Positions 1-6,533 of a stretch of DNA of 64,000 bases are shown here, piece after piece (position 1 is the first letter of the stretch; every line of letters begins with the position of its first letter). Position numbers and translations under genes: made by a program. Origin of the DNA: Streptomyces rapamycinicus NRRL 5491 (lineage in GTDB: Bacteria; Actinomycetota; Actinomycetes; Streptomycetales; Streptomycetaceae). Below the pieces are notes generated by a model that saw only the letters and a list, made by a program, of their open reading frames with translations, did not search any database and was not told where the DNA came from. Where the stretch lies: positions 1,674,001 through 1,738,000 of the forward strand of contig NZ_CP085193.1 of assembly GCF_024298965.1 (NCBI RefSeq), read 5' to 3'.

Positions 1-1887
1 TCATCGCGCCACCCCCATGGTGTCCAGAGCCGAGGTGAGCACCTCGACCGCGTCGCAGCCCGCGAAGACGTATCCGTCCACTCCGGCCCGCTCGTACTCG
101 TCCTGTTGTGCCCCCGGCCGGCCGGCCAGGTAGACCCGGACCGCCCCGGCCGCCTTCAGCCGCTCGGCCACGGCGGCCGCCTCCTCCGCGTACAGCTTGT
201 CGCTGGAGCACAGGCAGGCCACGCGGGCGCCGCTGGCGGTGAACGCCTCGGCGACCGTCTCAGCGGTCACGGTGACCGGCTCGTGAACCGCCTCGATGCC
301 GCCCGCCTGGAAGAGGTTGGCGGTGAAGGAGGCGCGGGCGGTGTGCGCGGCGGCGGGGCCCAGCGCGGCCAGGAAGATCCTGGGCCGGCCGCCCTCGGCT
401 GCCAGATGGGCGTCGGAGCGGGTGCGCAGCGCCTCGTACGCCTCGTCGCGGCGCACCCTCGGCAGTCCGCCGCCGGGCTGCTCGGGCGCGGGCTCGCGTT
501 CGACGGGCCGCTCGGCGAGGTCCGGGAACTCGCTGACGCCGGTGATCGGCTCCTTGCGGCGGGCGAGGGCGCGGCCGCGGCGGGCCCAGGTCTCCGCGAG
601 CCGGTCGCGGACCAGCCCGGAGGCGAGGGCCTCGGCCATGCCCCCGGCGCGCTCGATCTCCTGGAACCAGGCCCAGGCTGCGCGGGCGACGTCGTCGGTG
701 AGCTTCTCGACGTACCAGGAGCCGCCGGCCGGGTCGATCACCCGGGCCAGATGCGACTCCTCCAGCAGGATCGTGGAGGTGTTGCGGGCGATGCGCCGGG
801 CGAAGTCGTCGGGGAGGCCGATCGCGCTGTCGAAGGGCAGCACGGTGACCGCGTCCGCGCCGCCGACGCCCGCGGCGAGGGTGGCCACGGTGGTGCGCAG
901 CATGTTCACCCAGGGGTCGCGCCGGGTCATCATCACCGGCGAGGTCACCGCGTGCTGGCGCTGGGCGCGCGCCTCGGCGGGCGCGCCGCACGCCTGCGCC
1001 ACACGCGCCCACAGGCGCCGGGCGGCCCGGAGCTTGGCGATGGTGAGGAACTGGTCGGCGGTGGCCGCGTAGCGGAACTCCAGTTGCGCGCAGGCGGCTT
1101 CGACGCTCAGCCCCTCCCCGGTGAGGGTGCGCAGATACGCCACGGCGGCGGCGAGGGAGCAGCCGAGCTCCTCGGCGGCTCCGGCGCCCGCCTCGTGGTA
1201 CGGCAGCGCGTCCACGGCGAAGGCCCGCACCCCCGGGTGGTCACGGTCGCAGGTCAGCGCGAGGTCGGCGGCGGCGGCCAGCTGCCCGGCCAGGCCCTCG
1301 TCGCGTCCGGTACGGGCCGCGAGGCCCAGCGGGTCCGCGCCGAGGTTGCCGAGCGCGGCACCGGGCGGCACCTCACGGCCGGCGTAGAGCCGCAGCAGGG
1401 CGCGGGCGGCCTCCTCGAAGTCCGCGCCCGCGTCGAGGGCGACGGTGGCGAGGTCGAGATAGACCCCCTTCAGCGCCTCGGGCAGGGCGTCCACGGGCAC
1501 CCCGGCCGCGCCGACGGCGAGCCAGACCGAACCGGCGCCGTTCTCCAGGTCGGCGAGGATCGCCTGGTTGGTGCGCGCCGGATCGGGGTGGGCGTGGCGC
1601 TGGCGCACGTCCCAGCCGGATACGGCGGAGCCCTCGGCCCGGCCGCCGCGCACGAAGGGCGCGAAGCCGGGGAATCCGGCGTCCTCGGGGGCGTCGTCGG
1701 CGGTGTAGAGGGGCTGGACGGTGATTCCGTCCTCGAGTGCGGTCGCGAGGGCCTCTTCGGCCTCGGCGCCCACAGCGTCCGAAGTGCCGGTTTTACGCAG
1801 CACGCCTTCGACGAGGTGGCGCCATTGGTCTCGCGTCACTTCCGGGAAATCGTCGGCTAGGGGAAGCCCGTCGGGCAGGACCGTCAT
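1..1887 (-). CDS. mutA: Methylmalonyl-CoA mutase small (beta) subunit
   Basis: This 628-residue protein is the non-cobalamin-binding partner of adenosylcobalamin-dependent methylmalonyl-CoA mutase, which interconverts (R)-methylmalonyl-CoA and succinyl-CoA in the cytosol. The N-terminal two thirds read as the TIM-barrel substrate domain (for example TSPVMMTRRDPWVNMLRTT near residue 320). The C-terminal flavodoxin-like domain lacks the DxHxxG cobalamin-binding His, as expected for the small subunit. The start MTVLPDGLPLADDFPE matches actinobacterial MutA N-termini as I recall them. The stop codon at positions 1-3 lies in an ATGA tetranucleotide, so the large-subunit gene mutB probably starts at position 4 and continues outside the window with translational coupling. 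No Shine-Dalgarno sequence precedes the start; the strand reads CCTCCTCCT there, so the mRNA may be leaderless. Confidence 0.95.
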   Translation of the reverse strand: MTVLPDGLPLADDFPEVTRDQWRHLVEGVLRKTGTSDAVGAEAEEALATALEDGITVQPLYTADDAPEDAGFPGFAPFVRGGRAEGSAVSGWDVRQRHAHPDPARTNQAILADLENGAGSVWLAVGAAGVPVDALPEALKGVYLDLATVALDAGADFEEAARALLRLYAGREVPPGAALGNLGADPLGLAARTGRDEGLAGQLAAAADLALTCDRDHPGVRAFAVDALPYHEAGAGAAEELGCSLAAAVAYLRTLTGEGLSVEAACAQLEFRYAATADQFLTIAKLRAARRLWARVAQACGAPAEARAQRQHAVTSPVMMTRRDPWVNMLRTTVATLAAGVGGADAVTVLPFDSAIGLPDDFARRIARNTSTILLEESHLARVIDPAGGSWYVEKLTDDVARAAWAWFQEIERAGGMAEALASGLVRDRLAETWARRGRALARRKEPITGVSEFPDLAERPVEREPAPEQPGGGLPRVRRDEAYEALRTRSDAHLAAEGGRPRIFLAALGPAAAHTARASFTANLFQAGGIEAVHEPVTVTAETVAEAFTASGARVACLCSSDKLYAEEAAAVAERLKAAGAVRVYLAGRPGAQQDEYERAGVDGYVFAGCDAVEVLTSALDTMGVAR

Positions 1888-2017
1888 AGGAGGAGGCTAA
1901 TGCGGTCCGCTAAAGCCGGAGCAGTGGTTTGGGCTGTGAGCTTACTCTCTAGTGATCTATGAGGTGAGTCCTAGGGATTTCAGGGGTAGCGCCGCATGGC
2001 ACCCCGGGCACACAGAG

Positions 2018-2055
2018 GCCCGCCCGGTGCGACGGGGGATGCACACCGGGCGGGC
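2018..2055 (-). terminator. Hairpin downstream of the P450 gene
   Basis: GCCCGCCCGGTG (2018-2029) pairs perfectly with CACCGGGCGGGC (2044-2055) around a 14-nt loop, about 60 nt past the P450 stop. A U-tract is lacking, as is common for streptomycete terminators. The rest of 1888-2118 holds the mutA promoter region; no other gene was seen. Confidence 0.6.
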
Positions 2056-2118
2056 TCGAAGACCTTTTTACCGCATCGGCGGGGGGTTATGCATCAAAAA
2101 CCTGTTCGCTTCCCCCGA

Positions 2119-3354
2119 TCACCATGCGACAGGCAGCGAGATCAGGCCACGCGCGCGGATCGTCGGCCGCCACTGGAGCCGCTCCCTCGGGACGTCCAGC
2201 CGCAGCGCCGGGAAACGGCGAAGCAGCGCGGCCAGAGCGGTTTCCATCTCCATTCGGGCCAGCGGCGCGCCGAGGCAGTAGTGGATGCCATGGCCGAGCG
2301 CAAGGTGACCGGACCGGCCAAGATGTGGATTGAACTCGTCCGGATCCTTGAACTGGGCCGGGTCACGGTGGGCCGAGGCCACCGACAGCAGCACGGTCTC
2401 CCCGGCGGGGATGGTCACACCGCCGATCTCGATGTCCTCCAGCGGGAAGCGGCGGATCCCCAGCGACACCGGGCCCTCGCACCGTGCCAGCTCGTCGAAG
2501 GCGGCCGCGAGACCGCTCGGATCATCGCGCAGCTCCTGGAGGACCGTGGGGTGGTCGAGCAGGGTGAGCACCGAATTGGCGATGAGATGGACGGTGTTCT
2601 CGTAGCCCGCGAGGAGGATGAGGAAGGCGAGCGAGGTCAGTTCGTCCTCGCTGAGCCTGCCGTCGCCGTCCCCGTCCCCCGCCTCGTCGTCACGGACCCG
2701 GATCAGATCAGAGAGCAGATCGTCCGCGGGTTCGGCGCGCTTCTTCGCGATCAGCTCGGTGTAGAAGCGCAGCATGCTGCCGACCGCTTCCTTCGCCGCC
2801 CGCGGCCGCGCCGGATCGGGCGTGATCAGGGCGTCGCTCCAGGCCCGGAAGTCGCGCCGGTCGCGCTGCGGGACGCCGAGCAGATCGCAGATGACGATGA
2901 TGGGCAACTGCCCGGCGTAGACGGCCAGGAGATCCGCGCGGCCCTCGGGCTCGATCGCGTCGAGCAGTTCCTCGGCGACCCGCCGGACCGGTTCGCGCAT
3001 CTTCTCCACGCGGCCGGGGGTGAACGCCTTGACCACCAGCCGGCGCACCCGGGTGTGGTCCGGCGGGTCCATGTTGAGCAGATTGGCGTCGAGGGCGGGC
3101 GGCAGGGAGAAGCCGCTGTAGTTCCCCGGTGCGGCGTGGCGCTTGTCCAGGGCGAGGCGCGGATCGGCGAACAGCCGCCGCACATCCTCGTAACGGGTCA
3201 CCAGCCAGGCGGGGCGTCCGTCGGTGCCGGCGATCCGGTGGACCGGGCCGGCCTCGCGCAGCTTGGCCAGGGCCGGGTAGAGGTCCTCGATCAGCGGGGC
3301 GGTGTCAACGAGCTCCGGGCCGTCCGTTCCGGCGGCGTTCGCGGTGTTCTGCAT
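2119..3354 (-). CDS. Cytochrome P450
   Basis: This 411-residue class I bacterial P450 is a cytosolic heme monooxygenase that needs a ferredoxin and a reductase supplied elsewhere. The heme-ligand Cys is near residue 360 in LGHGIHYCLGAPLAR, with Leu in place of the usual Phe at the first position of the signature. The I-helix reads LLAGYENT in place of the common AGxET(T), and the ExxR pair is in DELAR. The substrate is unknown and no ferredoxin gene is adjacent. The start was placed at MQNTANAAG because the open frame continues upstream through non-P450 sequence. The gene stands alone between the mutA promoter and the XRE-ImmA operon, all on the minus strand. Confidence 0.93.
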   Translation of the reverse strand: MQNTANAAGTDGPELVDTAPLIEDLYPALAKLREAGPVHRIAGTDGRPAWLVTRYEDVRRLFADPRLALDKRHAAPGNYSGFSLPPALDANLLNMDPPDHTRVRRLVVKAFTPGRVEKMREPVRRVAEELLDAIEPEGRADLLAVYAGQLPIIVICDLLGVPQRDRRDFRAWSDALITPDPARPRAAKEAVGSMLRFYTELIAKKRAEPADDLLSDLIRVRDDEAGDGDGDGRLSEDELTSLAFLILLAGYENTVHLIANSVLTLLDHPTVLQELRDDPSGLAAAFDELARCEGPVSLGIRRFPLEDIEIGGVTIPAGETVLLSVASAHRDPAQFKDPDEFNPHLGRSGHLALGHGIHYCLGAPLARMEMETALAALLRRFPALRLDVPRERLQWRPTIRARGLISLPVAW

Positions 3355-3387
3355 GGATCCCGACTCTAGGCCGTGGCGTCCCCGGTG

Positions 3388-3420
3388 CCTGGACGGGTGG
3401 GCCATTCCAGCCCGTCCAGG
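3388..3420 (-). terminator. Hairpin between membrane-protein and P450 genes
   Basis: CCTGGACGGG (3388-3397) and CCCGTCCAGG (3411-3420) form a perfect 10-bp stem. It follows the stop of the MAB_1171c-like gene and precedes the P450 start, so it may terminate the upstream operon; a role in the P450 leader is equally possible. The remainder of 3355-3548 shows no gene. Confidence 0.45.
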
Positions 3421-3548
3421 CGATGTGCACGCCGGTGGTGAATGGTGGTGGCCGGGAGGCGGCGCCGGGGCTGAATCTCCCCGGCGCCGCCTGTGCCACG
3501 GGCGGCCCCGACCCCCGTCCAGGGCCACCTCGTCTGTGATCCCCCCGT

Positions 3549-4766
3549 TCACCGCCGCTGGGCGGCGGTCCCCTCTCTCAGTTCCGCGAGCACCTCGTCC
3601 ACCAGCGGCAGGTGGTAGACGTCGGCGACGCGGGCCAGATGCTCGTGCTCCTCCACCAGTTCGGCCCCTGTCGTCACCACCACGCTGTCCGCCGCGGACT
3701 CCGGCACATGTCCTGCCGCTTGATTCAGCAAACCGCGTCTGAGCGCCGCTGCTTCCACTACGGCAGCAAGTTGCCAATCGTCGAGTCGCGCCGCGCCGCC
3801 CTTGACATGCGCGATCTCCAGCGCGCGGGCCTCCACATGACGCCGTACGCCGCGCTGGACGTCCCGGATCTCCGCCATCTGACGGTTGGCCCGCCACTCC
3901 AGATCCGCGAACGGCCACCAGCCGGTCCAGCGGGCCTGCCCCATGGACACCTCGGGGGCCTGTTCGGTGACCTCCCGCCACAGTGGCCGCAGCCTCCGGA
4001 AGCGGCGCCACGCGGAGGCCCGCGGGCCCACGGCGGGGATGGCGAAACCGGCCAGCACCAGGAGCGCGGCGACCGACGCGGTCAGCGGGGCCACTCCGTT
4101 GGAGAGCCAGTACAGCTCGTGGCCCGCCCAGGAGAAGACGAAACCGATCAGCTTGCAGGCGCAGTACGCCAGTCCCAGCCAGCATCCGGCGGCCAGCACC
4201 CGCAGCCCCCGGGCCAGCCATGAGCCGCGCAGGCTGGCGGCGTAGCGCGGGCACAGGATGCCGAGCCCCGCCAGACCGGCTCCGAAAATGGCCAGATACA
4301 GCGCCAGGAAGAGGACCACTCCGGGGGCGTCGGCGTAGGCGGTGCTGAAGTCGCGGGGGTGCTCCACGGCGTCCGGGCGGCCCACCGCGAAGCCGACGAC
4401 GGCCACCGTCCACGCCACCGCCACGGCGGCGACCACCGCGCGGGGCGGCACCGCGGAGCCCGTCCAGCGCAGCAGCAGCACCAAGGCGCCGGTGGCGAAC
4501 ACCACGACGGAGGAGTAGAGGAAGACCATGGCGAGATTGGCGACGCCCACCAGCCCGTCGAACCAGCGGTAGACGCTGGGCGCGGAGAGCAGGAACACGT
4601 TCGCCACGGCCGCGGTCATCACACACGCCAGGCCGAGATCGGCGTTGGCACGGTCGCGGAACCAGGCGCGGGCCTTGTAACCGGCCATTGCCCAGGCGGC
4701 GGCGCCGAAGCACAGATAGACGAGGTCAAACACCGGCGTCACCGCCCGGTTCACCGCGTACGCCAT
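3549..4766 (-). CDS. MAB_1171c-family multi-TM protein (putative transporter)
   Basis: This protein of about 405 residues has roughly seven hydrophobic segments in its first 230 residues and a cytosolic C-terminal half with charged helices. The pattern (MAYAVNRAVTPVFDLVYLCF at the N-terminus, then TM helices and a long soluble tail) fits the actinobacterial MAB_1171c family, whose transport role is assumed rather than proven. The start at 4766 overlaps the ImmA gene by about 40 nt; a GTG at 4742 would give a shorter overlap. It is the third gene of an XRE-ImmA-membrane protein series, so it probably acts in, or responds to, the same peptidase-controlled switch. The C-terminal region may be the peptidase or regulator contact, which is inference. 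Confidence 0.75.
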   Translation of the reverse strand: MAYAVNRAVTPVFDLVYLCFGAAAWAMAGYKARAWFRDRANADLGLACVMTAAVANVFLLSAPSVYRWFDGLVGVANLAMVFLYSSVVVFATGALVLLLRWTGSAVPPRAVVAAVAVAWTVAVVGFAVGRPDAVEHPRDFSTAYADAPGVVLFLALYLAIFGAGLAGLGILCPRYAASLRGSWLARGLRVLAAGCWLGLAYCACKLIGFVFSWAGHELYWLSNGVAPLTASVAALLVLAGFAIPAVGPRASAWRRFRRLRPLWREVTEQAPEVSMGQARWTGWWPFADLEWRANRQMAEIRDVQRGVRRHVEARALEIAHVKGGAARLDDWQLAAVVEAAALRRGLLNQAAGHVPESAADSVVVTTGAELVEEHEHLARVADVYHLPLVDEVLAELREGTAAQRR

Positions 4767-5322
4767 CGGTACGGTCGGCCCCGTCGGTGCGCACATGGCG
4801 CAGCGCCGGGCCCAGCGCCGCGGCGAGTTCGGCCGCCCGGCCCTCGAGCGGCAGCCCGTGGTCCGGCGAGGTCGGCACCACACGCTCCATCAGGAGGGTG
4901 CCGAGCACCTCGGTCTCGCGCTCGGTGAGGTTGTCGTAGCAGTGGTGGCGGGCGAAGTCCGGGGTCATCCCCAGCCGGCGCATCGCGGTGGTCACGTCGA
5001 CCGACGGCGTCCACATCCGCAGCGCGTCCTCGGTGACCGCCGGGTCCTGCTCGTGTCCGAGCAGCAGATGGCCGATTTCATGCAGCACGATATGGATCTG
5101 GTGCCAGGGGGACGTCCTGAGCTCGTAGAAGATCCAGTAGTCCTCGTCGGTGGAGGCGGTCATGCCCGAGACCACACCACCCAGGCTCATCGGCACCAGA
5201 TGGACGGGGCGTCCGACGCGGCGGGCCACGAGGTCGCACAGACCGGGCAGGTCGGTCGAGGCGGGCAGCCCGAGCTCCTTGATGAGCTGCTTGCACCGCC
5301 GCCGTATCCGGCCCACTCGCAT
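4726..5322 (-). CDS. ImmA/IrrE-type metallopeptidase
   Basis: This protein of about 198 residues has the zinc-peptidase motif HEIGH (in IVLHEIGHLLLGHE) typical of ImmA/IrrE proteins. In that family the peptidase cleaves an XRE-type repressor and so derepresses a mobile element or stress response (ImmA-ImmR of ICEBs1, IrrE-DdrO of Deinococcus). The start at 5322 was chosen because it begins MRVGRIRRRC after a GAGGGTGG ribosome-binding site; an upstream ATG at 5433 would overlap the XRE gene. The natural substrate candidate is the XRE protein encoded just upstream. The C-terminal 40 residues are rich in Asp, Arg and Gly and look disordered. Confidence 0.85.
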   Translation of the reverse strand: MRVGRIRRRCKQLIKELGLPASTDLPGLCDLVARRVGRPVHLVPMSLGGVVSGMTASTDEDYWIFYELRTSPWHQIHIVLHEIGHLLLGHEQDPAVTEDALRMWTPSVDVTTAMRRLGMTPDFARHHCYDNLTERETEVLGTLLMERVVPTSPDHGLPLEGRAAELAAALGPALRHVRTDGADRTDGVRGEPGGDAGV

Positions 5323-5374
5323 GCCTGTACCACCCTCGTTTCCGGTCCGCTGCCAGGAGGAGAACAGTTCCGGG

Positions 5375-5902
5375 TCATCGGCGGCCATTCGTCGCCCCGC
5401 CGTCCGGACCGCCCGAACCGTCCGCCTCTCCAACGCCGTTCGTACCGGGCGGCTCGGGCGGAAGGTTCATCTGCTGCCGGAACTGGGAGATGATCGTGGT
5501 GAGACTGTCCTGGACCTCTGGCGGGAGGCCCACGGAGCGCAGCGCGATGCTGCGGACCCGCTTGTCGCGCATGGCGACGAGGAACCGTACCTCCTCCTCG
5601 ACCCGCTCCGCCTGCGAAGGCGACAGATCGCCCAGCAGATAACCGACGGGCACGGCGAAGAACTTGGCGAGCGCCCGCAGCACATCCGGGCTGGGGTTGG
5701 TGCGCCTGCCGTTGCGCAGCATCGACAGATACTGCTCGGTCAGGCTCACCCCGCCGTACTCCTCGCCGCCGCTGATCTCCTCGGCGACATACGCGTTGGT
5801 GTACGGCGCGCCCGGCGGGTGCATGGTGGTGAACAGGTAGTTGAGCCGGTCCGCCAGCGGGCTGCCGGCCGCGTCCGGTGACCTGTCTCCACCCGCTGCC
5901 AT
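5375..5902 (-). CDS. XRE-family regulator paired with ImmA peptidase
   Basis: This 175-residue DNA-binding protein has a helix-turn-helix of the form VSLTEQYLSMLRNGRRTNPSPDVLRALAKFF, followed by VPVGYLLGDLSP, the usual end of XRE domains. The C-terminal half is helical and ends in a Gly/Asn-rich tail. The start at 5902 follows the clear ribosome-binding site GAGGGGGCGCAG; an in-frame start at 5944 lacks one. It is the first gene of the operon with ImmA and the MAB_1171c-like protein, which suggests a repressor that the peptidase inactivates. The palindrome at 6041-6054 in the leader is a candidate self-operator. Confidence 0.85.
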   Translation of the reverse strand: MAAGGDRSPDAAGSPLADRLNYLFTTMHPPGAPYTNAYVAEEISGGEEYGGVSLTEQYLSMLRNGRRTNPSPDVLRALAKFFAVPVGYLLGDLSPSQAERVEEEVRFLVAMRDKRVRSIALRSVGLPPEVQDSLTTIISQFRQQMNLPPEPPGTNGVGEADGSGGPDGGATNGRR

Positions 5903-6040
5903 CTGCGCCCCCTCACGGCTGCTCCCGGGCTCGCACACCCTCACGGTTGGTTAAGGCGTACGACGCCGCCCGATGCATCCTGCCATGTGCCGCGCGGGGC
6001 ACACCAGCCCGGCGCCGCATCGCGGGGGTGGAGGACTTAA

Positions 6041-6054
6041 CTACCAGTTGGTAG
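6041..6054. promoter_or_regulatory. Palindrome in leader of XRE-ImmA operon
   Basis: CTACCA-GT-TGGTAG is a perfect inverted repeat with a 2-bp spacer, about 140 bp upstream of the XRE start. It is the only obvious dyad in the 279-bp gap 5903-6181 and is a plausible operator. TetR-type sites also look like this, so the cognate protein is uncertain. Confidence 0.45.
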
Positions 6055-6181
6055 CTGAGCCGGAAGGGTGATCCGTCGGGCGAGGGAGGCGACCGGCCGA
6101 CGGCCGCGATGTCCGCTTGTTGCCAGCGGCCGCGGCCGGCGACCGGTGTCCTCCCTCGCTCTCAGCGCGTGCGCCGGGCCA

Positions 6182-6352
6182 TCAGTCCACGCTCTGGAGG
6201 ATGTGCGGCTCGGCGAGGTCGTCCTCGTAACCGGCGAGCCGGATGGGCGCGGAACGCGCCCATACCTCCAGACTGCCCACCTCGGCGGCCTGCACGAACC
6301 GCCCGCTGTTATCGGCGCGTGCGTCGTCGCTCTGCGTTTGTTCGGGGGTCAC
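6182..6352 (-). CDS. 56-residue hypothetical protein upstream of XRE-ImmA operon
   Basis: A short ORF starts at GTG 6352 with an excellent ribosome-binding site, GAGGGAG, six bases upstream. The product begins VTPEQTQSDDARADNSGRF and contains the segments RFVQAAEVGSLEVWARSAP and RLAGYEDDLAEPHILQSVD. It is acidic at the C-terminus, has no TM segment or signal peptide, and keeps streptomycete codon bias (G/C in nearly every third position), which argues for real coding. It has the same orientation as the XRE-ImmA-membrane protein operon but lies 279 bp upstream, so it is probably a separate transcript. I do not recognise the family and assign no function. Confidence 0.65.
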   Translation of the reverse strand: MTPEQTQSDDARADNSGRFVQAAEVGSLEVWARSAPIRLAGYEDDLAEPHILQSVD

Positions 6353-6533
6353 CGCACACTCCCTCGTGTCGGCCGAACCGGATCTGTCGTCAGATTAACC
6401 AGCGCCTGAACGCTCCGCGCGTCGATTCTCAGGGTGTGGACAACGAGCCGCCGCCGGGACCGCGTCCCGCGCCCGGTGGCCGCGGGGGGCCATCCGTGGT
6501 GAGCTGGTACGTACGAGACCCACCGAACACGTC

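Noticed and set aside
106..1860. Long plus-strand ORF opposite mutA (584 codons), and similar long frames opposite or across other genes, for example 6567-8225, 10001-11557, 22580-23419, 44259-46481 and 48993-51059
   Set aside because: Very high GC with strong third-position bias leaves open antisense and shifted frames. Their products are low-complexity Arg/Gly/His/Pro-rich and overlap genes with clear domains.
1888..2118. Cobalamin riboswitch before mutA
   Set aside because: The region is short and has no recognisable B12-box; the main hairpin there lies on the P450 side and looks like a terminator.
3355..4713. In-frame upstream extension of the P450 (to 864 residues)
   Set aside because: The extra sequence is Arg/Pro-rich shadow of the membrane-protein gene in another frame. 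MQNTANAAG is a normal P450 start.
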